Assembly (NCBI GenBank): GCA_021846485.1 | Contig: JAJZWW010000042.1 | Span: forward strand, 1-13,494 | Source: Actinomycetes bacterium | GTDB taxonomy: Bacteria > Actinomycetota > Acidimicrobiia > Acidimicrobiales > Palsa-688 | DNA length: 13,494 bases | Reading direction: 5' to 3' | Part shown: piece after piece, positions 6,967-12,981 of the stretch | Layout of the letters: every line of letters begins with the position of its first letter | Numbering within the stretch: position 1 is the first letter of the stretch | Notes under the pieces: generated by a model | Told to the model about the DNA's origin: nothing | The model's input: only the letters and a program-made list of their open reading frames with translations | Databases searched by the model: none | Made by a program: the position numbers and the translations under genes

Positions 6967-7917
6967 GTGCCACCGTCGGACCCCGCCGAGCTGCTGGCCC
7001 GGGCGCGCGCCGGCGAGCGCAGGGCTCTCGGGCGGCTCCTGTCGATGGTCGAAGGGGGAGGGGAAAGAGCGCAGCAGGTGGCGCGCCTCACGTTCGCGCC
7101 CAGCGCCTCGGTCGAGCAGGTGGTCGGACTAACCGGCGCTCCGGGTGCGGGAAAGTCAACGCTGGCCTCCGGGTTGGTGGCTGCGGCCCGGGACAGCGGG
7201 CCGGTGGCGGTGCTCGCCGTCGACCCCTCGTCGCCGTGGACCGGGGGGGCGATCCTCGGGGACCGGGTGCGCATGCAGGACCACGCAGACGACCCCGGGG
7301 TGTTCATCCGGTCGATGGCCAGCCGGGGAGCCCTCGGTGGCCTCGCTCTGGCGGTTCCCGAGGCGGTCCGGGTCCTCGTGGCGTCGGGCTACCCGCGGGT
7401 GGTGGTGGAGACCGTCGGGGTGGGCCAGGCCGAGGTGGACGTGGTCGGGGCGGTCGACACGGCGGTGGTGGTGGTGACCCCCGGGTGGGGTGACAGCGTG
7501 CAGGTGGCCAAGGCAGGACTGCTCGAGGTGGCGGACGTGTTCGTGGTCAACAAGGCCGACCGTCCTGGGGCGGCGGGCGCCCGGCGGGACCTGGAGGCGA
7601 TGCTCGACCTGGACCCGGACAGGCAGGGGTGGCGCCCCCCGGTGCTGGCGACCGACGCCCTCTCCCGGTCCGGGGTGGCCGAGGTCTGGGAGGCGGTGGA
7701 CGGGCACCGGCGGTGGCTGGCGGCCAGCGGGGAGCTCGAGGCTCGCCGCCGCCGCCGGCTGCTCGACGAGCTGCAGGCGATCGTCGTCCGCCGGCTCGAG
7801 GACGAGTTGCGTGCCGGCTCCGGCGGCGCTCGCTGGGAGGAGGTGACCGCCGAGGTGCTGGCCCGCCGGCTCGACCCACTCGCCGCGGCGGAGCTGCTCG
7901 CCGCCGCCGACCACTGA
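6967..7917 (+). CDS. meaB: MeaB/ArgK-type G3E GTPase, methylmalonyl-CoA mutase chaperone
   Basis: This is a 316-residue protein (VPPSDPAELLARARAGERRA). It has the Walker A GAPGAGKST at residues 57-65, the VDPSS motif at 85-89, TGGAILGDRVRM at 92-103, ETVGVGQAEVDV at 148-159 and the base-recognition NKAD at 195-198. This is the full MeaB/ArgK set of the G3E P-loop GTPases. MeaB gates cofactor loading of adenosylcobalamin-dependent methylmalonyl-CoA mutase and protects it, in cytosolic propionyl-CoA metabolism. It can also serve related acyl-CoA mutases. No mutase gene is in the window. The C-terminal dimerisation part (LLDELQAIVVRRLEDEL) is present. GTG 6967 is chosen for the start of similarity and the -10 box 8 nt upstream. 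Confidence 0.93.
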   Translation: MPPSDPAELLARARAGERRALGRLLSMVEGGGERAQQVARLTFAPSASVEQVVGLTGAPGAGKSTLASGLVAAARDSGPVAVLAVDPSSPWTGGAILGDRVRMQDHADDPGVFIRSMASRGALGGLALAVPEAVRVLVASGYPRVVVETVGVGQAEVDVVGAVDTAVVVVTPGWGDSVQVAKAGLLEVADVFVVNKADRPGAAGARRDLEAMLDLDPDRQGWRPPVLATDALSRSGVAEVWEAVDGHRRWLAASGELEARRRRRLLDELQAIVVRRLEDELRAGSGGARWEEVTAEVLARRLDPLAAAELLAAADH

Positions 7918-8306
7918 CCGGGGCCGGCAGACCTCGGCGCACCCGTTCAGGCCTCCGCCCCTCCCAAGCCGCCCACATCGACGCGTAGCGACCCCGGCGG
8001 CGAGCAGCTCGGCGGGGGGTCGACCCCCACCAGCCGCCCGCGGCCGACGACCGCGACCCTCCCTCCCGGCGCGCGCCGCGGTGGTCAGGCGGTCGGCGAC
8101 GGCCGAGGCGGTGCGGCCGGCGATCACCCCGAGGCGTTCCCGCAGCTGCTGCCCGCGCTGAGCCTGGACACCCGCCACCCGTCGGACCGGCCCCGGCCGG
8201 AGATGGAGCCCGGAGCGCTTCAGCGCCGCTTCAGTAGCGGCGCCGCAAGATGTCCCCGCCGCCCCGGTTGGGGCAGCGTGAACGAAAGTGAAAGGAACCG
8301 ATCGAC
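7918..8306. other. Gene-free stretch after meaB with two palindromes
   Basis: No recognisable gene is present. GGGGGTCGACCCCC (8015-8028) is a perfect 14-bp palindrome. GCGCCGC-ttcagta-GCGGCGC (8223-8243) is a 7-bp stem upstream of the small secreted ORF; it could be a terminator or a leader hairpin, but it lacks a U tract. Between about 8115 and 8220 one plus frame (HPEAFPQLLPALSLDTRHPS) has coding-like composition without a start or known family, possibly a gene relic. The opposite strand (RGQQLRERLGVIAGRTASAV) is also open. Confidence 0.4.
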
Positions 8307-8507
8307 ATGGTACAGCTGAAGCAGAAGGCTGCGCTGATGGCTGCGGGATTGATGGGTCTCGGCATCGGAACCGTCGCCCTCGGAACGGCCCACGCCGCTA
8401 CTCCCCCGGGCAGTTCCGGTGAGCTGCACGCCGCCTCGACCCACGCCGAGAGCACCAAGGCGTCGAGGTCGGAGCTGGACGATGCCCGTGCCAGTCCGTG
8501 TTGGTGA
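8307..8507 (+). CDS. Small secreted peptide precursor (66 aa) with Sec signal peptide
   Basis: An ATG start is preceded by GAAAGGA about 10 nt upstream, one of the better Shine-Dalgarno sequences in the window. The N-terminus is MVQLKQKAALMAAGLMGLGI followed by GTVALGTAHA: two lysines, a hydrophobic Ala/Gly/Leu core and a signal peptidase I site AHA-A (after about residue 30). The mature product would be about 36 residues, Ser/Ala-rich and mildly charged (TPPGSSGELHAASTHAESTK), ending ARASPCW with a single Cys. I recognise no family. The short mature part and the decayed DNA downstream make a truncated larger secreted protein possible. It stands alone, with no operon partner. Confidence 0.6.
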   Translation: MVQLKQKAALMAAGLMGLGIGTVALGTAHAATPPGSSGELHAASTHAESTKASRSELDDARASPCW

Positions 8508-9052
8508 GAGCCGGATTGCGCCATGCACCTGCGGTTATGGTCGAACGCCATCGCAGACTGTGCTGACCGCAGACTGTGCTGACCCGTGAGTGGCTGTTTC
8601 GGTAGATCCGGTAGAAGATGCCCACCCCGTGGCCGCCTGACGAACCGCGCAGCGCCTCGACCGACCATCGGTGAGCCGGGCGGCCGCGGTACGGGGTTAT
8701 GGCGAGACGGACCCCGTCGTGGCTGGACCCCCGAACGCCGAGTATGCGTCCGTGCGCGCCGACTACTTTCACACCTGGCCGTAGGGCACCGATCATCCAG
8801 TCCTGCGACGTCCCGGGGCCGCCGAGCCGGGACATCGGCTGTCCCTGCGCGGAGCGAGCACCCCCGAACGCCCGCATCGGGGACCCTCGTCCGGGCACTT
8901 CGCCGGGGGCTCCGGGAGCGTTGCCTGTGGCGTCGCTTCAGTTCAGGCCGACGCCCGGCGGATGGTGGGCGTCGCCGATGGCCACGGCGGCGACCGCACC
9001 GGCGTGGCCGAGCGGCTCAGCGGCGAGGAAGACGCCGTCTACGGTTGCGGAG
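8508..9052. other. Gene-poor stretch with a coding-like minus-strand relic
   Basis: No intact gene is recognised. On the minus strand, about 8805 down to 8590, one frame reads MIGALRPGVKVVGAHGRILG, VRGSSHDGVRLAITPYRGRP and AHRWSVEALRG. It has high GC at third positions and a protein-like composition, so it is probably a relic of an unknown gene. Its frame then continues as nonsense into the secreted-peptide gene. Near 8940-9050 the minus strand also reads TVDGVFLAAEPLGHAGAVAA, unrecognised. An exact 16-bp tandem duplication lies at 8552-8583. Confidence 0.3.
8552..8583. repeat. Exact tandem duplication of a 16-bp unit
   Basis: CGCAGACTGTGCTGAC occurs twice head to tail (8552-8567 and 8568-8583) with no mismatch. 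Two copies are too few for a minisatellite call. It looks like a recent slippage or repair duplication at the edge of the decayed region downstream of the secreted-peptide ORF. Confidence 0.9.
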
Positions 9053-9627
9053 ATGCTGCTGGCGGCCACCGACGCCCTGCCACGACGCCCCCATCGCGTG
9101 CTCGTCGCGGGCACCTCGGGCGCCGGCAAGACCTCCCTGGCAGCGCGACTAGGAGAGGCGTCGGAACTGCCGCACGTGAGATCGACGCCCTCTTCCACGG
9201 GCCGGGCTGGACTCCTCGGCAGTCCTTCACCTGCGAGGTCGAGACCTTCAGCGCCCAGCCAAGCTGGGTGACCGAATGGCAGTACGACTCCGTGCGGGCC
9301 CTGCTGGCCGAGCGGGCCGACCTGCTGGTGTGGCTGGACCTGCCCCGAGCCAGGGTGATGCGCCAGGTGATCGCCCGCACCGTGGGCCGGCGCTTGCGAC
9401 GCGAGAGGTTGTGGAACGGGAACGTCGAGCCGCCGCTATGGACGATCTTCACCGACCGAGAGCACATCGTCCGCTGGGCGTGGACCACCCACGCCAAGAG
9501 CGCCCAGCGGGAAGCTGCCCTCGCTGAGCAGCGGCCCGACCTGATGATCGTCCGGCTACGCAGCTGGCGCGAGGTGCAGCACTGGCTGGGCGCCGCGGTG
9601 CACGACGCCGCGGCGGCCGAACCTTGA
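9053..9627 (+). pseudogene. P-loop kinase-like ATPase (AAA_17/FlaR-like) with one frameshift
   Basis: From ATG 9053 the protein begins MLLAATDALPRRPHRVLVAG, then TSGAGKTSLAARLGEASELP, a Walker A G-x-x-G-x-G-K-T. After a one-base deficit at about 9177 the next frame continues with EIDALFHGPGWTPRQSFTCE, WVTEWQYDSVRALLAERADL, LVWLDLP, ERLWNGNVEPPLWTIFTD and HIVRWAWTTHAKS, ending at the 9627 stop. This order matches the roughly 190-residue adenylate-kinase-like NTPases often annotated as AAA family or topology-modulation (FlaR-like) proteins; substrates are mostly unknown. With one base restored, the gene would be complete. TACGGT (9040-9045) lies 7 nt before the ATG, a possible leaderless -10 box. 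It is either a young pseudogene or a sequence error. Confidence 0.75.
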
Positions 9628-9700
9628 CCCAGTACCCGAGGAACCCCTGCGGTGTGCGGGTATTCGCGACCGAACGCGTGGGCGTGTCACAGGGGATGGT

Positions 9701-9982
9701 CTACGGAGCACCTTGGGTTTCAGGGCGAGCGAAGCGCTGTCGGGCGGCCTGCCTGGATACCCCCAGCACCAGGGCGATGTGGTTCCAGGACCTGCCATGG
9801 GCGCGGGCTATCTCGACTGTCTCTCGGAGCCGCGCCTCGTCGGCTCGAGTCGCTGCGACTGCCGCCGCCACCGCACGCAGGTCCTCCGTGTTCTCGACGT
9901 CGGCGGTCGCAGGATCGAGCCCGTCGACGAGCTGCTTGAAGCGCTCGGCGGCCCGCTCGATCTCCTCGTCGGTGTGTCGCAT
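9701..9982 (-). CDS. HTH DNA-binding protein, probable antitoxin of a TA pair
   Basis: This is a 93-residue acidic protein starting MRHTDEEIERAAERFKQLVD. It has a helical N-terminal half (DGLDPATADVENTEDLRAVA) and a C-terminal helix-turn-helix, ARAHGRSWNHIALVLGVSRQ then AARQRFA, resembling sigma-70 region 4 or Rep-type HTHs. ATG 9982 is chosen because GGAGAG lies 8 nt before it; the GTG at 9991 would overlap the upstream stop but has a cramped Shine-Dalgarno. It follows the toxin-like gene by 5 bp, so the two form one transcript. By layout it would bind and neutralise the toxin-like product and repress the shared promoter; this is inference. It could instead be a stand-alone regulator. Confidence 0.7.
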   Translation of the reverse strand: MRHTDEEIERAAERFKQLVDGLDPATADVENTEDLRAVAAAVAATRADEARLRETVEIARAHGRSWNHIALVLGVSRQAARQRFARPETQGAP

Positions 9983-9987
9983 GACGG

Positions 9988-10227
9988 TCACTCTCCTCGT
10001 CCAAGGAACCGGTAGAAGCTGGGCCGAAGCGCCATGGCGTGGATGGCTACGGGATCGTCCCCGTTCAGGTCGAGAACGCCGGTCTCCAGGAGCGACCCGT
10101 CTCTCGCTGGGCCGATGAGCATGGTCAAGTTCTCTCCCATGTCAAGTTGCCGAATGGCGTTGCGGATCGCATGGTGGATGTCGTCGTCGGCGACGCCGTG
10201 GTTCCGAGCCGGCTCGCTGATCCTCAC
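9988..10227 (-). CDS. Probable toxin (BrnT-like small basic-fold protein) of a TA pair
   Basis: The 79-residue protein reads MRISEPARNHGVADDDIHHA, then IRNAIRQLDMGENLTMLIGP, ARDGSLLETGVLDLNGDDPV and AIHAMALRPSFYRFLGRGE. The arrangement is N-terminal helix with 'HGV...DI-HA--N', then a beta strand 'LTMLIGPA-DG-LLE-GV', then 'IHAM--R--F'. It resembles the BrnT/DUF4258-like family of ribonuclease toxins (helix, beta-sheet, C-terminal His/Arg). This is similarity by eye, not proof. The start is GTG 10227, with TAGATT 6 nt upstream inside a dyad and no Shine-Dalgarno. The gene order toxin then antitoxin is the BrnT-BrnA order. Target RNA and activity are unknown. Confidence 0.6.
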   Translation of the reverse strand: MRISEPARNHGVADDDIHHAIRNAIRQLDMGENLTMLIGPARDGSLLETGVLDLNGDDPVAIHAMALRPSFYRFLGRGE

Positions 10228-10229
10228 CC

Positions 10230-10247
10230 AGACAATCTACCTTGTCT
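10230..10247 (-). promoter_or_regulatory. Dyad operator overlapping the leaderless promoter of the TA pair
   Basis: AGACAA-TCTACC-TTGTCT is a perfect 6-bp inverted repeat with a 6-bp centre. On the minus strand, the -10-like box TAGATT (10239-10234) lies within it, ending 6 nt before GTG 10227. A protein bound to the dyad would block RNA polymerase, as expected for autoregulation by the HTH antitoxin-like partner. Confidence 0.55.
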
Positions 10248-10295
10248 ACGACGGGTAGGCGGCGCACCGTACGTCGATCCCCTATCGAGAACGGC

Positions 10296-10713
10296 CCGGC
10301 TGGGACTCCAGGCGGGTCCCTCTGCGCCCGGCAAGGCCCGCCGGGCCGTCACCTCATGGCTCGAAGACTGGGGCACCGGCGAACTCGTCCCGCCCGCTGT
10401 GCTGCTGGTAAGCGAACTGGTCACCAAGGCCATCACCAACGCCGGGCCGCCTGTGACCTTGTTGGTCGCCTTCGACCACGACGGCGCCGAGATCGCCGCT
10501 CGAGACGGCAGACCCCGAACCCCTCAACGGCCACACCGCCGCCACAGCGGCGACGGCGACCTGACCGACAAGACCACTGGCCAGTGACTGGGGCGCCCGG
10601 CAGGTCCCGGACGGCAAATGGGTCTTCTGCCGCCTCGGCCACCCCCATCCAGCAACCACGACTGCGGACACCGCGACCCCGCCACTCCCCCCGTCTGGCT
10701 CCCATACGGCCGG
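10296..10713 (+). pseudogene. HATPase_c_2 (RsbW-like anti-sigma kinase) remnant
   Basis: One frame gives TARLGLQAGPSAPGKARRAV, TSWLEDWGTGELVPPAVLLV and SELVTKAITNAGPPVTLLVA, then FDHDGAEIAARDG. This is the N-box region (S-E-L-V-T-N-A-x-x-H-A-G) of actinobacterial serine/threonine ATP-binding anti-sigma factors, although the usual AVxHAG is altered to AITNAG. That frame stops at 10587. A second frame resumes LASDWGARQVPDGKWVFCRL, the conserved last strand of the fold. The linking GRGL motif (G2 box) cannot be found and no start codon fits the first frame. The piece is therefore a frameshifted, partly deleted relic, not a working kinase. Outer limits are approximate. Confidence 0.6.
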
Positions 10714-10811
10714 CTGATCATCCCCCGCTGAGCTCCATGGACGGCGCGAACCAATCGCCGCAATGGGATCCTTCTAGGGGCCGTCTCGGGCAGCCAGGCA
10801 TGATGAGGACT

Positions 10812-11171
10812 ATGCATGAACCTGTCGATCTCGCAGCCACACTGGCGTCCTTCGACGAGGCGTGGTCTCCCCGGACGGTGGCCGTCCTCAACGACTACGA
10901 CGTCCGCGTTGTCAAGGCCCGGGGTGAGTTCACCAAGCACCGGCATCCCGACACCGACGAGCTGTTCGTCGTGCTGACGGGCTCCCTCACCATCCGCCTT
11001 GACGACGCGGACGTGACCCTCGGGCCCGGGCGGCTCTACGTCGTACCCAGGGGGGTCGAGCATCAGCCGATCTCCCCGGATGGCGCCGAGGTCTTACTTG
11101 TCGAGCCAAGCACCACGGTCAACACAGGCGATACGCCCGGTGGGCTGACGACCGAGCGGCAGGTGATCTGA
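10812..11171 (+). CDS. Single-domain cupin protein
   Basis: This 119-residue protein from ATG 10812 reads MHEPVDLAATLASFDEAWSP. The cupin motif 1 is GEFTKHRHPDTDELFVVLTG, with metal ligands H43, H45 and E50. Motif 2 is LGPGRLYVVPRGVEHQP, with H84. The beta-barrel is complete, and the family's short members usually bind one divalent metal; function ranges from sugar or polyketide binding to small enzymes. No substrate can be inferred here. In-frame ATGs at 10800 and 10803 are possible starts. CATGAT (10799-10804) 7 nt before 10812 suits a leaderless start there. The gene ends in a 9-bp hairpin and stands alone. Confidence 0.85.
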   Translation: MHEPVDLAATLASFDEAWSPRTVAVLNDYDVRVVKARGEFTKHRHPDTDELFVVLTGSLTIRLDDADVTLGPGRLYVVPRGVEHQPISPDGAEVLLVEPSTTVNTGDTPGGLTTERQVI

Positions 11172-11208
11172 CCTCGGGAGACTGCATCGCTGAGGGATCC
11201 TCCCGAGG
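11172..11208 (+). terminator. Hairpin directly after the cupin stop codon
   Basis: CCTCGGGAG (11172-11180) and CTCCCGAGG (11200-11208) form a perfect 9-bp stem with a 19-nt loop, starting one base after the cupin TGA. There is no U tract, as is common for high-GC actinobacterial hairpins. It would separate the cupin from the OsmC-family gene downstream. Confidence 0.45.
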
Positions 11209-11255
11209 GCGGCGCCGAGGCCGCCATGACCCCCCGGCGATGGCATGGTGGGGTG

Positions 11256-11723
11256 ATGAGCTCCCAGCACACCTACCGGGTTCGCTGCTCATGGAGCGGG
11301 TCCACCGGCGCCGGCTACCAGCACTACCGACGCGAGCACACCGGCACCGCTCCGCCGGCGCGTGACTGCCTCGTGCTGTCGGCCGACCAAGCCTTCCTCG
11401 GCGAGGCCGAGCACCTCAACCCCGAGCAACTCGTCCTGCTCGCGGCTGCCTCCTGCCAGCTGCTGTCCTTTCTGGCCGTCGCAGCTCGAGCGCGCGTCGA
11501 CGTGCTCGCCTACCACGACGAGGCCGAGGCCGTCATGCCCGCCGAGGAGCGCCCCGTTCGCCTGACGCGCATCACGCTGCGTCCCCGGATAGTGGTGGCA
11601 ACCGGACCCACCGTCGAGGGGGTCCGCCACCTGGCGGAGGTGGCACACCGGGAGTGCTACATCGCCAACTCGCTCCGCACCGAGATCCACATCGAAGCGC
11701 AGGTCAGCTTCGGCGACGGGTGA
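11256..11723 (+). CDS. OsmC/Ohr-family peroxiredoxin-like protein
   Basis: This 155-residue protein begins MSSQHTYRVRCSWSGSTGAG. The two redox cysteines of the OsmC/Ohr fold are visible: C67 in AAASCQLLSFLAVAARARVD and C134 in AHRECYIANSLRTEI. The strand VRLTRITLRPRIVV lies between them. Proteins of this family reduce organic hydroperoxides through a C-x-x-x disulfide cycle in the cytosol. The sequence is closer to general OsmC than to Ohr. ATG 11256 is preferred over 11226 because similarity begins there and CATGGT (11244-11249) ends 6 nt before it. The gene is complete. Confidence 0.88.
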   Translation: MSSQHTYRVRCSWSGSTGAGYQHYRREHTGTAPPARDCLVLSADQAFLGEAEHLNPEQLVLLAAASCQLLSFLAVAARARVDVLAYHDEAEAVMPAEERPVRLTRITLRPRIVVATGPTVEGVRHLAEVAHRECYIANSLRTEIHIEAQVSFGDG

Positions 11724-11849
11724 CCCACACGACGATGGTCTTTCGCTGCAGTGCGAGGCTGTGTCGCCGGGGCTCACCTCGAGCCGGCTCGACGGCCGGA
11801 CGAGGCCAGGCGCTCTCGGGGCCTTTCAGACCCGGCGTAGCTTGGCATC
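11724..11849. promoter_or_regulatory. Intergenic region with a 14-bp palindrome and the GNAT promoter
   Basis: TCGAGCCGGCTCGA (11779-11792) is a perfect palindrome that could be an operator or the end of the OsmC transcript. TAGCTT (11838-11843) ends 6 nt before GTG 11850 and would be a leaderless -10 box. No convincing -35 was found. Confidence 0.4.
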
Positions 11850-12416
11850 GTGCCGTCTCGCTTCGCGACCTGGGACGAGCGCCACCATCGGCGCGACGCA
11901 GAGGTGTGGGTGCGCCTCGCCGGTGGAGGTGACTTGGCGGCACTCGCCCAGTTGGCGGAGGCACATTCGGGAGTGTCCGGCGGCTGGACGGAGCGGTTCG
12001 AAGCGGACCTGTCAGGTGACGGCCGCGTGCTGGTTGTCGCCGGGGTGGAAAGGTCATTGGCCGGTTATGGGCGCGTGCGCTGGTTCTCGCCGTCGCCGCG
12101 GTCGCCGGCTGACACGGCGCCGGCAGGCTGGTACCTCGGCGGACTGGTGGTGGCGCCCGAGTGGCGCGGCTGCGGTGCTGGCGCCGCCCTCACCCGGGTG
12201 CGGCTCGAGTGGGTCGCAGAGCGGGCCGACGAGGTGTGGTACTACGCCAACGCTCGCAATGTCGTATCACTCGCCCTGCATGCCGCCGTCGGCTTCGAGG
12301 AGGTCACCCGGGACTTCTCGGTGCCGGGCGTGTCGTTCGAGGGCGGCGTCGGCGTGTTGTGCCGGTTGCGCCTTCGGTCGCAACACGCTGGGAGAGATCA
12401 CTTGAGCGGCCGGTAG
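11850..12416 (+). CDS. GNAT-family N-acetyltransferase
   Basis: This 188-residue protein reads MPSRFATWDERHHRRDAEVW and has a complete GNAT fold. The N-terminal part is LAALAQLAEAHSGVSGGW. Strand 3 is VLVVAGVERSLAGYGRVRWF. The acetyl-CoA loop is LGGLVVAPEWRGCGAGAALT (R-x-x-G-x-G/A, with C and A in variable positions). The last motif is VWYYANARNVVSLALHAAVG FEEV, which orders the adenine side. Such enzymes transfer acetyl groups to amines of small molecules or proteins; the acceptor is unknown. GTG 11850 is chosen by the TAGCTT box 6 nt upstream and the absence of a Shine-Dalgarno. It converges with the next gene; the stops overlap by 19 bp. Confidence 0.85.
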   Translation: MPSRFATWDERHHRRDAEVWVRLAGGGDLAALAQLAEAHSGVSGGWTERFEADLSGDGRVLVVAGVERSLAGYGRVRWFSPSPRSPADTAPAGWYLGGLVVAPEWRGCGAGAALTRVRLEWVAERADEVWYYANARNVVSLALHAAVGFEEVTRDFSVPGVSFEGGVGVLCRLRLRSQHAGRDHLSGR

Positions 12417-12709
12417 TAGCGGATCTCGGCGATGGGGAAGCCGGGGCTGTCATCGACCTTGGTGGCGCCGTCGGTGCTCCAGCCTCCCGCTTGGTAGAAC
12501 CGGCGGGCCCGGTGGTTGTGTTCGAGGACCCAGAAGGGGGCAGCGTCGAAGCCGAGCTCGACGAGGGCTTCGCGCAGGTCCGCCACCGCGTCGGAAGACG
12601 TGGCCCCCTCACCGTTGGCCCCCACGCCGGGGCGCAGCTGGGCATGCGCGCACCACACCCCGTCCCCGTCCTGTTCGACGGTGTAGGGCACGTGCACCGC
12701 CCGTGTCAT
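12398..12709 (-). CDS. HicB-like/GNAT chimera (103 aa)
   Basis: From ATG 12709 the protein begins MTRAVHVPYTVEQDGDGVWC, then AHAQLRPGVGANGEGATSSD and AVADLREALVELG. This matches the HicB/partially degraded RNase H fold (YTV-x-D-DGVW-AH...PG...T...A-ADLREAL). From about residue 55 it becomes FWVLEHNHRARRFYQAGGWS, then TDGATKVDDSPGF and EIRYYRPL. That is the final third of a GNAT acetyltransferase (L-W-V-L-x-x-N-x-R-A-R-x-F-Y-x-x-x-G-W, ending R-Y-x-R-P-L). The GNAT part has no acetyl-CoA P-loop, so it cannot be an enzyme. The ORF is open throughout. It could be a real fusion or two relics joined by deletion. GTG 12715 is an alternative start. Confidence 0.6.
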   Translation of the reverse strand: MTRAVHVPYTVEQDGDGVWCAHAQLRPGVGANGEGATSSDAVADLREALVELGFDAAPFWVLEHNHRARRFYQAGGWSTDGATKVDDSPGFPIAEIRYYRPLK

Positions 12710-12888
12710 GGCCACGCACCAGGACAGGGGGACCGGGCTCCCCGGTCAGGCACACCCGCCATCACGGTGCCACGCGAGTCGGCTCGCCGGCCGGCGGAGG
12801 TGATCGTCACGTCGTCGGGCGTGGGCGGCGCTCCATGGCGCATGCCCTCGAGCCACTCCTCGGCGGTCGTCACCGGTTGCGCAGCCAT
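12706..12888 (-). pseudogene. Small ORF upstream of the HicB-like gene, C-terminus disrupted
   Basis: ATG 12888 opens MAAQPVTTAEEWLEGMRHGA, then PPTPDDVTITSAGRRADSRG and TVMAG, after which the residues turn Pro/Arg/Gly-rich and a stop follows at 12706. The first 45 residues (TAEEWLEGM--G-PPT-DDV-IT--GRR-DS) look like a small conserved protein of the kind encoded next to nucleotidyltransferase or HicB-type genes. I cannot name the family. The stop overlaps the HicB-like start by 4 bp (12706-12709), suggesting coupling. The nonsense tail suggests a frameshift near 12750. No Shine-Dalgarno is obvious. Confidence 0.4.
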
Positions 12889-12981
12889 GGCTGAAAGGGT
12901 CTCTCCCGTGGTCCTCGCTGGGCTTGCTCAGCGCCTTCGGAGAGCGGGCCTGCCTCGCCTCCCACCGTCTGAGTCATCCGG

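Noticed and set aside
8015..8028. GGGGGTCGACCCCC palindrome as a terminator of meaB
   Set aside because: It is nearly 100 bp after the stop and has no loop or U tract; it was kept only as a palindrome.
7156..8178. 340-codon minus-strand ORF opposite meaB
   Set aside because: Mostly antisense to the motif-complete meaB; only its first 60 codons lie outside, and they show no family.
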